Source of the DNA: Prochlorococcus marinus XMU1411
GTDB lineage: Bacteria > Cyanobacteriota > Cyanobacteriia > PCC-6307 > Cyanobiaceae
Direction of reading: 5' to 3'
DNA length: 64,000 bases
Assembly (NCBI RefSeq): GCF_017696075.1
Contig: NZ_JAAORI010000004.1
Span: forward strand, 291,647 to 355,646
This document shows, piece by piece, positions 51,517-59,073 of this stretch. The position numbers and the translations under genes are program-made. The notes under the pieces are model-generated. The model did not search any database, was not told the DNA's origin, and was given only the letters and a program-made list of their open reading frames with translations. The first letter of the stretch is position 1. Each line of letters begins with the position of its first letter.

Positions 51517-51654
51517 ATGCAAAAGAAAATCGTAAAAAAATATGCTGAATTAATGCATCAGGCGCAACAAGCTACTGGAAGAAAAGAAGCAGTTGGACTA
51601 ATACATAAAGCAGCAAAGTTAAAAACTAAATTTGATAATTACGAGATGATGTGA
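51517..51654 (+). CDS. 45-aa helical basic protein
   Basis: MQKKIVKKYAELMHQAQQAT, then GRKEAVGLIHKAAKLKTKFD. Helical, basic, similar in pattern to the 42-aa protein at 18504. Good coding composition. Unassigned. Confidence 0.55.
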   Translation: MQKKIVKKYAELMHQAQQATGRKEAVGLIHKAAKLKTKFDNYEMM

Positions 51655-51684
51655 TCATCTACAAAGCAATTTTCCCAAATAAGA

Positions 51685-52050
51685 ATGTCATTCTTAAACA
51701 AATTCTCGATTAAAGATATCATTCTCTCAAGCAAAGAGGCATATCAAAAGGAACTCAAGAACAACGGTGTGGGTTCACAAATAGGTAAGTCATTATTTAA
51801 TAAATTCTCGATTAAAGATATCATTCTCTCAAGCAAAGAGGCATATCAAAAAGAACTCAAGAACAACGGTGTGGGTTCACAAATAGGTAAGTCATTATTT
51901 AATAAATTCTCGATTAAAGATATCATTCTCTCAAGCAAAGAGGCATATCAAAAAGAACTCAAGAACAACGGTGTGGGTTCACAAATAGGTAAGTCATTAT
52001 TTAATAAATTCTCGATTAAAGATTTTTCCTTCAATATTTCCAACAGATAA
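51685..52050 (+). CDS. Protein of three near-identical 34-aa repeats
   Basis: 121 aa built from a 34-residue unit (FNKFSIKDIILSSKEAYQKE then LKNNGVGSQIGKSL) present three times and a partial fourth ending DFSFNISNR. The DNA repeats (102 bp) are almost perfect, indicating recent duplication or gene conversion. No membrane helix. The ancestral single-copy protein is unknown. Confidence 0.65.
   Translation: MSFLNKFSIKDIILSSKEAYQKELKNNGVGSQIGKSLFNKFSIKDIILSSKEAYQKELKNNGVGSQIGKSLFNKFSIKDIILSSKEAYQKELKNNGVGSQIGKSLFNKFSIKDFSFNISNR
51694..52023. repeat. 102-bp direct tandem repeats (3 plus partial)
   Basis: Unit starts near AACAAATTCTCGATTAAAGA and repeats at 102-bp spacing, almost without substitutions. 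Confidence 0.9.
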
Positions 52051-52100
52051 GCGTAATTTATAAAGGGGTACCGTCATGATATATAGAGGAAAGGGGTACA

Positions 52101-52311
52101 CTTTCCTAAATAGAAACTTTGATGGATAATAAATTCATATTCAAAGAAGTTACCCAAACTTTACTCAAACCCTATATATTCGCCGAGATCCTATGGTACA
52201 ACAGGAACCTAGCTACTGGCTAATGAAAAGTGAGCGCATCTAGCTATTACTGGGATCTCAAGGAATCGTAATTTTCTATTCACACTTTATTCACACTTTA
52301 TTCACACTTTT
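52101..52311 (+). repeat. EVE-start repeat E2
   Basis: CTTTCCTAAATAG onward; ATG 52193 reads MVQQEPSYWLMKSERI, TAG 52241. The right end differs from E1/E3: three CTATTCACA/TTATTCACA units (52278-52309) replace the TTACTCAAAC units. Confidence 0.85.
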
Positions 52312-52420
52312 TATTAATTAAAACTCCATCAAGAAAAGCCTAAAAAGTTAAATCTGGTACTGACAAATATTTAAAAAATAAATACTATATGCCTAAATAA
52401 TTATCTAGGAATTTAAATTC

Positions 52421-52849
52421 ATGATTAAGAATTTATTCATAGCAATAGCTTTTGCTTTGATGCTCATCAACCCAAATATTTCTATAGCTGCCGAATCGCC
52501 TGTAGATGTACAAGAAGTCTTTGTAGGTTCTGAAACTATGGATGGTGATGCTCTTAAATATCCAAAAGGAAAAGCAGAAATAAGATTACAAAGAGTCGAA
52601 TTAGCTGAGGGAGGGATAGTCCCGCTTCACTCTCATCCAATTCCATTATTAGGTAATGTTGAGCAAGGTACAATTGTTGTCAAAAGACAAGGTATGGAAG
52701 ATCTTACCTATACAGCAGGGGATACATTTATAGTTGGTCCAAAGACACCAAAACATACAATGGGTAATGCAAAAACCGATAATGCAATAGTTTGGTTCGC
52801 AGCTATTGGAGCAAAAGATGTCCCAATTCTAATCCCTGCAGAAGGATAA
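52421..52849 (+). CDS. Exported cupin-domain protein
   Basis: 142 aa with a signal peptide (about residues 1-23, cut after SIAA-ESP). Cupin motifs follow: GIVPLHSHPIPLLGNVEQGT and DTFIVGPKTPKHTMGN, supplying His ligands. Likely periplasmic. Substrate unknown. The largest clearly enzymatic gene of the island. Confidence 0.82.
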   Translation: MIKNLFIAIAFALMLINPNISIAAESPVDVQEVFVGSETMDGDALKYPKGKAEIRLQRVELAEGGIVPLHSHPIPLLGNVEQGTIVVKRQGMEDLTYTAGDTFIVGPKTPKHTMGNAKTDNAIVWFAAIGAKDVPILIPAEG

Positions 52850-52875
52850 ATTTTATCCATAAATCAATTATTTTT

Positions 52876-52895
52876 GATTGACAGTAGATCTAACT
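52876..52895 (+). repeat. 17-bp element R4
   Basis: GATTGACAGTAGATCTAAC, one mismatch to consensus, 35 nt before the ATG at 52913. No hairpin is evident here. Confidence 0.65.
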
Positions 52896-52912
52896 TCAAA
52901 GTCAATAAAGTA

Positions 52913-53059
52913 ATGGCAATTTCACACTATAGAAAGCAAAAGATAATGCTATTAGCAAGACTCAATCTTGGTTTAGCTAGTGAAGATAAAGAAGAAATTG
53001 ATCTTTATAATCACTATCAAAAAAATATTTATTCAGAACAAAATCACCAGCAGCAATAA
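52913..53059 (+). CDS. 48-aa soluble protein
   Basis: ATG 52913 gives MAISHYRKQKIMLLARLNLG, LASEDKEEIDLYNHYQKNIY and SEQNHQQQ. An upstream TTG (52874) would translate through element R4 and is rejected. Helical; unassigned. Confidence 0.55.
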   Translation: MAISHYRKQKIMLLARLNLGLASEDKEEIDLYNHYQKNIYSEQNHQQQ

Positions 53060-53070
53060 AAAAATATCTT

Positions 53071-53113
53071 ATTGACAGTCGATCTAAAATAAGGGGCATT
53101 AGCTCCTTTTTTA
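53071..53113 (+). repeat. 17-bp element R5 plus hairpin
   Basis: ATTGACAGTCGATCTAAAAT then AAGGGGC ATTA GCTCCTT and T4, ending at ATG 53114. The hairpin has a different sequence but the same shape as in R1. Confidence 0.75.
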
Positions 53114-53497
53114 ATGTCAAATACTAAAGCCATAGAAGATTTAATTAATGGTTATGCAACCAGTGAAGATTCTTCTTTTCTAATACCAAACGTAACTGAG
53201 GATTTTTTAGCTGTAAGACCAAGTGGAAATCCAATATCTGCTAAGGGATTAGTGGGAATGTTTGATAGTAAAGACTTAGTTGCAGAATCATCAGAACTAA
53301 TCAAAACCCACAAAATTGAAATTTACGGTGAAATAGCTTACGCAGTTTTCACTTTAAATGAAATCTTCAGTTATAAAGGAAATCAAAATAAAGATCTTTC
53401 AACTTACACGTGTATTTTTAAAAATGTAAATGGTACTTGGAAATATTCTTGGATGCAAAGATCACAAGGAACTACTGATATGAAAACTTGGGAATAA
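53114..53497 (+). CDS. NTF2-like small protein (DUF3804 type), copy B
   Basis: 127 aa, paralogue of the 39062 product. TEDFLAVRPSGNPISAKGLV, EIFSYKGNQNKDLSTYTCIF and KYSWMQRSQGTTDMKTWE. Preceded by R5 without a ribosome-binding site; followed by TTGAAACGCTTACTA as after the DUF3764 gene and then by repeat E3. Confidence 0.75.
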   Translation: MSNTKAIEDLINGYATSEDSSFLIPNVTEDFLAVRPSGNPISAKGLVGMFDSKDLVAESSELIKTHKIEIYGEIAYAVFTLNEIFSYKGNQNKDLSTYTCIFKNVNGTWKYSWMQRSQGTTDMKTWE

Positions 53498-53518
53498 TTG
53501 AAACGCTTACTACTTTCT

Positions 53519-53716
53519 CTTTCCTAAATAGGAACTTTGATGGATAATAAATTTATATTGAAAGAAGTTATTCATACTTTATTCAAACCTATATTTTCGC
53601 CGAGATCCCATGGTACAACAGGAAACTAGCTACTGGCTAATGAAAAGTGAGCGCGTCTAGCTATAACTGGGATCTCAAGGAATCGTAATTTTTTATCCAA
53701 ACTTTATCCAAACTTT
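53519..53716 (+). repeat. EVE-start repeat E3
   Basis: CTTT start at 53519; ATG 53610 reads MVQQETSYWLMKSERV, TAG 53658; right end ACTTTATCCAAACTTTT. Complete unit. Confidence 0.85.
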
Positions 53717-53761
53717 TTTTGATTTACTTTCAATCAATGGTGACTATTAAAGTCCCCTATT

Positions 53762-54022
53762 TTATTCTGATTTTTCTTTAAATTCATTTGCGTTCAACTC
53801 TTCCGCTTTTACTTCTTCTTTTACTTCTTCTTCTTTTACTTCTTCTTCTTTTACTTCTTCTTCTTTTACTTCAACTACTTTTACCTTTGGCTCTTCCGTT
53901 TTAACTTCAACTATTTCTGATGCTATAGATTCAAACTTTCCTTTAATAAAATTTACTATGAAAATTAATATTGGAACATGAGCTAGACCACCTATTATGA
54001 CTTTAGTTTCTGAATAATACAT
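53762..54022 (-). CDS. Membrane-anchored VKEEE-repeat protein
   Basis: 86 aa. MYYSETKVIIGGLAHVPILI and FIVNFIKGKF give one helix, followed by an acidic Glu/Lys/Val-rich tail with VKEEE units. It resembles the KPVEEE protein at 49512 in plan (membrane helix plus acidic repeats). Function unknown. Confidence 0.6.
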   Translation of the reverse strand: MYYSETKVIIGGLAHVPILIFIVNFIKGKFESIASEIVEVKTEEPKVKVVEVKEEEVKEEEVKEEEVKEEVKAEELNANEFKEKSE

Positions 54023-54107
54023 TTGTAAGTTAATGAGAGCTGAAATATTTAAGCATAAATTTAATTTGATAATTACTTATATTAAGTTGTTATTAGGGGA
54101 AATAATT

Positions 54108-54335
54108 GATTTACACTCGATCTAACCTCGACCCTACTTTTTTAGATAAATTACCTATATTTTCTTATTGATTTAAAAGTTATTATTTTTGCAAATAACA
54201 GGATTAAAAAAATGATGAAACTTGCAATCATTTTCTTACCAATTGTCTTTGCACTTATATGGGCTTTGTTTATTGGGTTAAGAATAAATAAAGTAGAAAA
54301 TAGAGATGGAAAGAGAAAATTAGTTAATTATTAAT
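54108..54335 (+). repeat. Duplicated cassette (copy B of two)
   Basis: Near-identical to 45358-45585. Element R6 (GATTTACACTCGATCTAACC) carries two substitutions versus R2. The copy ends exactly where R7 begins. Confidence 0.85.
54212..54334 (+). CDS. 40-aa membrane protein (cassette copy B)
   Basis: Same as the 45462 product with Ile to Val in the last residues. One helix and basic tail. Followed 5 nt later by element R7 and the 54382 gene. Confidence 0.65.
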   Translation: MMKLAIIFLPIVFALIWALFIGLRINKVENRDGKRKLVNY

Positions 54336-54336
54336 T

Positions 54337-54381
54337 GATTGACAGTCGATCTAAAATAAGTAGCAATTAGCTCCTTTATTT
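54337..54381 (+). repeat. 17-bp element R7 plus hairpin
   Basis: GATTGACAGTCGATCTAAA then AAGTAGC AATTA GCTCCTT, a weaker hairpin, ending at ATG 54382; TTGACA-to-ATG distance 43 nt as in R1. Confidence 0.75.
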
Positions 54382-54777
54382 ATGAAGTTAAAAAATATTT
54401 TAAAAACTACTGGGGCACTTCATATTTTATTGGGATTATTAATTATTTTCCTACTGATTTTTTCTGTGGAAACTATTGCAGGCAAAGCTTCAACTGAAAC
54501 ATTGCTTCTTGTTAGAGGTACTGCAGATGTTGTAGCCGCTAGTAATTTAGGAATTGGTTGTTTATTGATTATTTGTAGTTCCATAAGAGATAAAGCCTCT
54601 TTAAGAAAAGTTTTATCAGGTGAATTAGCTTTGATGTTTTGTTTTTTAGCAGTAGCTCTATTCAATACTTTTAACGCTGGGACAATTGTTGATGGAGGAC
54701 CTCCTCCGCCTTTTTGGATTGTTTTAATAGTGAATCCTCTTTTATGTATTTATGGATTAGTTAACAATAAAAATTGA
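54382..54777 (+). CDS. Four-helix membrane protein
   Basis: 131 aa with four hydrophobic segments (ALHILLGLLIIFLLIF, NLGIGCLLIICSS, LALMFCFLAVALFN, WIVLIVNPLLCIYGL) and a GGPPPPF loop. Expressed from element R7. Family not recognised. Confidence 0.65.
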   Translation: MKLKNILKTTGALHILLGLLIIFLLIFSVETIAGKASTETLLLVRGTADVVAASNLGIGCLLIICSSIRDKASLRKVLSGELALMFCFLAVALFNTFNAGTIVDGGPPPPFWIVLIVNPLLCIYGLVNNKN

Positions 54778-54950
54778 AACTCCAACTCCTCCCACCACTT
54801 TTCAAACTATTCAATAAAAGCAGTTTCTTTGCATCACTGAATCAAAATACCTGCCCTGTATTAGATGCTGAAGAGATAAAAAACAAGAACAGAAAGAAGC
54901 TATTGATAAGTTATATCCATAAAATTTCAACAGAAATATCTTAAGTCATA
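54774..54950 (+). pseudogene. Frameshifted copy of the 48758 gene
   Basis: The sequence CACTTTTCAAACTATTCAA, then CCTGTATTAGATGCTGAAGA, follows the 48758 gene closely, but the ATG is replaced by TTG and one A is missing after ATAAAAAA, so the KEQKEAIERLYP end is out of frame. It is followed by TATGTCCCCCATACCACCC and repeat E4, as the 48758 gene is followed by E1. Confidence 0.6.
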
Positions 54951-54993
54951 TTCAAAGATGTATAACGATCGTATGTCCCCCATACCACCCATC

Positions 54994-55127
54994 ACTTTCC
55001 TAAATAGGAACTTTGATGGATAATAAATCTATATTGATAGAAGTTATTCACACTTTATTCAAACCTATATTTTCGCCGAGAACCCATGCCACAACAGGAA
55101 CCTAGCTACTGGCTAATGAAGAGTGAG
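54994..55127 (+). repeat. EVE-start repeat E4 (the intact gene's own start)
   Basis: CTTTCCTAAATAGG to GAGTGAG, covering 92 bp upstream and the first 14 codons of the EVE gene. It has the promoter side and start shared by E1-E3 but continues into the real coding sequence. Confidence 0.85.
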
Positions 55128-55550
55128 CCTGATGCTTATAGCATAGATACTTTAAAAAATGATGTAGTAACTCTATGGGATGGAATTAGAAATTATCAAG
55201 CTAGAAACTTTATGAGAAAAATGAATAAAGGAGATAAAGTTTTTTTCTATCATTCAAACTGTAAACCTCCTGGTATTGTTGGACTTATGGAGGTAATAGA
55301 TCTAAATATTATTGATCCTACACAATTTGAAAAGGATTCAAAGTATTTTGATCCAAAATCTAAGCCTGATAATCCAAGATGGGATTGTGTAAAAGTAAAG
55401 TATATTTCCAAATCAAGTAAGATTCTTAGTTTACCTGAATTAAAGATTTTATTTAATGAAGATGAGTTATTAGTTGTAAAAAAAGGGAATAGGTTGTCTA
55501 TATTACCTGTCCGAAATGATATTGCAAAAAAATTACTTAAAAAAATATAA
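55086..55550 (+). CDS. EVE-domain protein
   Basis: 154 aa. YWLMKSEPDAYSIDTLKNDV, TLWDGIRNYQARNFMRKMNK, DKVFFYHSNCKPPGIVGLME and DPKSKPDNPRWDCVKVKYIS are the full EVE (PUA-like) signature. EVE domains bind modified bases in nucleic acids and often occur near restriction or defence systems. Intact here. Its first codons and upstream region are repeated four times to the left. Confidence 0.9.
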   Translation: MPQQEPSYWLMKSEPDAYSIDTLKNDVVTLWDGIRNYQARNFMRKMNKGDKVFFYHSNCKPPGIVGLMEVIDLNIIDPTQFEKDSKYFDPKSKPDNPRWDCVKVKYISKSSKILSLPELKILFNEDELLVVKKGNRLSILPVRNDIAKKLLKKI

Positions 55551-55556
55551 AAAATT

Positions 55557-55808
55557 TTAGTCTTTAAAATTCATTGAAAACATATTTCCAATATATAGTC
55601 TCGTTAAATCTCTATTTTGAAATCCTTTCTGCATTAGAAATCCTGCGATAGCAGCTTGAAGTATCCTGTATTGATCCCAGTTAGGATGTTCCTCAACAAA
55701 TTCTTTCATAGCTTTTTGAAGATTTTCTTGAAGCTCACATTTTAAACTAATTACTTCATCTTTCTGATTAAATACTTTTGGATTGCTCTCGTAATTTAAA
55801 TCTTGCAT
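55557..55808 (-). CDS. DUF2811 protein
   Basis: 83 aa. ISLKCELQENLQKAMKEFVE, EHPNWDQYRILQAAIAGFLM and QKGFQNRDLTRLYIGNMF match the short cyanobacterial DUF2811 family of unknown function. Converges on the EVE gene (6 bp apart). Confidence 0.82.
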   Translation of the reverse strand: MQDLNYESNPKVFNQKDEVISLKCELQENLQKAMKEFVEEHPNWDQYRILQAAIAGFLMQKGFQNRDLTRLYIGNMFSMNFKD

Positions 55809-56114
55809 ATTAAAAAAATTTTTAAAAACTTACAAAATCCAGTTTTCTTTAAAATTACTAAATCGTCAACAATTATCGATAAGAAACATTCTTAGGTAGT
55901 AGAAAGATGAGAATACAGTGATTGCAATGGGTATTAAGGAAACTGATTTTCAAAAAATTATATGAACTGAAATATAAAGAATTATATAAAATCAAAAGTT
56001 TTCCACATACTTGAGTTCAATATTAATTTTAAGAAAGTTAGCTGTGGAAAAGTTGTGAAAAATTTTTTTAAGCTCGGGGAAATATTTTCCAAAACTTCCA
56101 ATTTTATTTATCTT
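55809..56114. other. Spacer with two inverted DnaA-box matches
   Basis: TTTTCCACA (55999-56007) and its inverse TGTGGAAAA (56043-56051) match the cyanobacterial DnaA box exactly; TTGTGAAAA (56053-56061) is a weak third. The surrounding 300 bp is AT-rich with no gene. dnaA/dnaN are not nearby, so it may be a DnaA-binding site rather than the origin. Confidence 0.45.
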
Positions 56115-56486
56115 TTAATCCATTGATTCCCACATTTTTTTTATTTCAAATAATAAATTTTGTGCTATTGGTATCGGCCAATACATTTCAAAAGATCGAG
56201 TGTGATCCTGGCTTTCAAAAACAAACCTTAAACTCCATTCATTCTTTTTACCCTGTAACTCAATAAACCAGGGTAGTTGCTCTATTTCTAAAGTAATAGA
56301 CTCCTCATCCATTAATTTATTTTTTAAACTAAATAATTGTTCGTTAAGTCTTAGAAGTAGAAGATAAAGGGAATAAAATTCACTTTTCTGTAATTCAATT
56401 GACCAATTATCAATACCAATCAAGAAACAAAATTTACCTTTTTTAGTATCTTTTAATAATCTCCATCTTTTTTGGTCTTTCAACAA
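56115..56486 (-). CDS. DUF1818 protein
   Basis: 123 aa. RRLLKD-like WRLLKDTKKGKFCFLIGIDN, EFYSLYLLLLRLNEQLFSLK, EQLPWFIELQGKKNEWSLRF and WPIPIAQNLLFEIKKMW. This is the cyanobacterial DUF1818 family, function unknown. It follows the omega-like gene by 2 bp and is co-transcribed. Confidence 0.83.
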   Translation of the reverse strand: MLKDQKRWRLLKDTKKGKFCFLIGIDNWSIELQKSEFYSLYLLLLRLNEQLFSLKNKLMDEESITLEIEQLPWFIELQGKKNEWSLRFVFESQDHTRSFEMYWPIPIAQNLLFEIKKMWESMD

Positions 56487-56488
56487 AA

Positions 56489-56725
56489 TTAGCCAGGAAG
56501 TAAATCTGGTTGATCTTGTTCATCACTTAATTCAATAATAGACCTTTGAACTGGTTTAATAGTTGACTCCTCTAAAAGTCCATCAAAATCATCAAAACGC
56601 CTTTGTTTAGCTCTGAAAGCAATTTTTACTGTCGTTAAGTATCTGTTAGTTGATTTTCTTATTAAACTTTCACCTCTTTTGGCGAGATCATTTGAATCGA
56701 TTCCCCCGTTATTTGATATGTTCAT
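56489..56725 (-). CDS. rpoZ: DNA-directed RNA polymerase omega subunit
   Basis: 78 aa. [20 protein letters not shown] and [20 protein letters not shown] fit the cyanobacterial omega subunit, which helps RNA polymerase assembly. Length normal for this clade. Upstream of DUF1818 on the same strand. Confidence 0.87.
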   Translation of the reverse strand: MNISNNGGIDSNDLAKRGESLIRKSTNRYLTTVKIAFRAKQRRFDDFDGLLEESTIKPVQRSIIELSDEQDQPDLLPG

Positions 56726-56822
56726 TAAAAGGTTATTTACTATAAATGTATTTTACAATTTATTGGACCAATTAAAAACATAAATTACAAAACTAACTTA
56801 ATTGATTCATAGAAAATTTCGA

Positions 56823-58391
56823 ATGAAAGAAAATTTATCTGGAACACTCGCTATTGATTTAGGAAATACCAATACTGTAGTAGCTTTTCAAGATGAAAAA
56901 GATAGTAATCCTATTTTAGTTGAAATGCCAAATATTACTGCATCTCCAGGAGTTATTCCTACAGCAGTTTGGTTCGAGGGAAATTCAGAAATAATCAAAA
57001 TTGGTAGTTGTGCTCTAAAGATGAAGGATAACTCCAATTCTGATTTGTTTTTTCATTCTAATTTCAAAAGATTAATTGGAAATCCAAGTGAAAAAATAAC
57101 CCATAAAAATATTTTAAATCCCTCTGAATGCGGCGAAAAATTTTTTAAAGTTTTATGGGCAAACATTCCTCAAAAACTTGAAATCAAGAGACTTGTTTTA
57201 ACTGCACCGATTGATACATATAAGGGTTATAGGGAATGGTTACTTAACCTTTGCAAAGAAATAACTGTTGATGAAATAGCACTAGTTGATGAACCTACTG
57301 CAGCAAGTTTAGGGATTAAATTACCATTTGGCTCCAAAATAATGACATTAGATATTGGCGGAAGCACAATCGATATGAATATTGTCAAAATAGAGGGTGG
57401 AGAAGGAAAATCTGGACCAATAGCTGAACTATTAAAATTCAAGGGCAATGACGTTAGCTCATCTTCAAAACAAAAAATTAGGTGTGCAGAAATTATCAGC
57501 AAAGTAGGCTCAAAAATTGGAGGCAAAGATCTTGATCAATGGATAGTTGATTATTTTATTCCAGATAATAAATATTCAATTAATCTTTTAAAGGCAGAAG
57601 AAATAAAATGTAAACTCAGCTCATCTTCAGTCAAATATGAAACGAAATACCCAATAAGATTATTTACTGAAGGATATAAAGAAAAAGAATTTTACTTAAG
57701 CAAAGAAATATTTGAGAAAATTATTATAGAGAATAATCTTCTTAATCACCTTAACTCCTTACTTAAAGACTTATTAAATGAAGCAAGAGGTAAATTTTGT
57801 ACAACTGATGACTTAAATACAATTATTTTGGTTGGAGGTGGTACTCAAATACCATTAATTAAAGAATGGATTAAAAAAAATATTTCAAAAATTGATATAA
57901 AGTCACCACCTCCTATTGAATCAATAGCTCTTGGAGCTTTATCCATGACCCCAGGGGTAAAAATTAAAGACATCTTAAATAAAGGATTATCCATAAGATT
58001 ATTAAATAAAAGAGACCAAAAACACTTCTGGCATCCTATTTATTGGAAAGGTCAAACATGGCCAACTGAAACCCCATTAAAACTAGTCCTTCAAGCTAGT
58101 AATAATAATCAAAAAATTTTTGAAATAATTATTGGAGAAACATTAAAAGAGAGAGAATATGATGTAATTTTTGAAAATGGATTACCAAAATTAGCAGAGG
58201 TTCAAAGTGAAGAAGAAATTGTAAAATGGGATAAAAAACCACTCAAAATCGAGCTCAAAAATAAATCTCCTGTTGGAAAGGATAGTTTAAAACTGTTCTT
58301 CCAAATCACTAAAAAAGCTGATTTATTAGTTAGGTGTTTCGATATTAAAGATGAATTTTTAGGAGAATATAATTTAGGTAATATTTACTAA
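56823..58391 (+). CDS. Hsp70/DnaK-family protein (atypical)
   Basis: 522 aa from ATG 56823 (a TTG 21 bp upstream is less likely). Actin-like ATPase motifs: LAIDLGNTNTVVAF, VDEPTAASLGIKL, IMTLDIGGSTIDMNIVK and IILVGGGTQIPLIKEWI. The C-terminal part (about 380-522) is not a standard DnaK substrate-binding domain and lacks its Gly/Glu-rich lid. Cyanobacteria have several such divergent Hsp70s; client unknown. Confidence 0.85.
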   Translation: MKENLSGTLAIDLGNTNTVVAFQDEKDSNPILVEMPNITASPGVIPTAVWFEGNSEIIKIGSCALKMKDNSNSDLFFHSNFKRLIGNPSEKITHKNILNPSECGEKFFKVLWANIPQKLEIKRLVLTAPIDTYKGYREWLLNLCKEITVDEIALVDEPTAASLGIKLPFGSKIMTLDIGGSTIDMNIVKIEGGEGKSGPIAELLKFKGNDVSSSSKQKIRCAEIISKVGSKIGGKDLDQWIVDYFIPDNKYSINLLKAEEIKCKLSSSSVKYETKYPIRLFTEGYKEKEFYLSKEIFEKIIIENNLLNHLNSLLKDLLNEARGKFCTTDDLNTIILVGGGTQIPLIKEWIKKNISKIDIKSPPPIESIALGALSMTPGVKIKDILNKGLSIRLLNKRDQKHFWHPIYWKGQTWPTETPLKLVLQASNNNQKIFEIIIGETLKEREYDVIFENGLPKLAEVQSEEEIVKWDKKPLKIELKNKSPVGKDSLKLFFQITKKADLLVRCFDIKDEFLGEYNLGNIY

Positions 58392-58400
58392 ACAAAAAAG

Positions 58401-58937
58401 CTATTCAAGAAAAACCCCTTCTTCATTATCAACATTATTAAGACGTAAACTAATACTTTCATTTTTACTAGTTGGAACTTTTTTCCCGCAAAAATCTGGT
58501 TGAATAGGTAATTCTCTATGACCTCTATCTACCATGACTAGTAACATCACTTTTTTAGGCCTGCCCCATGAATATAGAGCATCAATTGCAGCTCTAATAG
58601 TTCTCCCTGTATAAATCACATCGTCTATTAAGAGAATTTCTTGTTTCTCAATAGGAGTTGGAATATCAGTTGCTTTTATTAGACGAGTTTCAACTCTTTT
58701 TTGATCATCTCTATAAAAAGTTGGATCAATTATTCCTTTGCTAATTTTAACGCCTGTCTTACAGAATAATTCTTTTTCGAGAACTTCGGCCAGAGTAATT
58801 CCTCTTGTAGGAATACCAACCAAAACAAGGTTATCTAATTTTTTTACTTTTTCAATAATTTCGGAAGTTAAACGCGAAAGTGTTTTCCTCAACTCAACTT
58901 CATTAAGAATTACGATCCTTTTTGTTTTATTGGACAT
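58401..58937 (-). CDS. pyrR: PyrR bifunctional regulator/uracil phosphoribosyltransferase
   Basis: 178 aa. IVILNEVELRKTLSRLTSEI, LVGIPTRGITLAEVL, and the PRPP loop EILLIDDVIYTGRTIRAAID, then PKKVMLLVMVDRGHRELPIQ. In some bacteria PyrR binds pyr mRNA; in cyanobacteria the regulatory role is uncertain. Convergent with the Hsp70 gene. Confidence 0.93.
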   Translation of the reverse strand: MSNKTKRIVILNEVELRKTLSRLTSEIIEKVKKLDNLVLVGIPTRGITLAEVLEKELFCKTGVKISKGIIDPTFYRDDQKRVETRLIKATDIPTPIEKQEILLIDDVIYTGRTIRAAIDALYSWGRPKKVMLLVMVDRGHRELPIQPDFCGKKVPTSKNESISLRLNNVDNEEGVFLE

Positions 58938-59073
58938 AATTTATCGATAAATTAAATTCATTCAATATTTTCATAAATTAGCAAAAGCTAACTATTTTAA
59001 ATATAAATTGTTAATCAGTAGCGTTTAAAGCTAAATTTAAGGTTGGATTACCCAATGTGAAATTGATCTAAAT

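Noticed and set aside
51694..52023. Possible CRISPR-like repeats
   Set aside because: Repeats are contiguous 102-bp units inside one open reading frame, with no unique spacers.
52874..52912. TTG start for the 52913 gene
   Set aside because: It would translate through the 17-bp element, which precedes an ATG in all other copies.
39500..55100. Prophage or transposon
   Set aside because: No integrase, transposase, capsid, terminase or terminal inverted repeats seen in the island.
55809..56114. Chromosomal origin of replication
   Set aside because: Two DnaA boxes are too few and dnaA/dnaN are absent; kept only as a DnaA-site finding.
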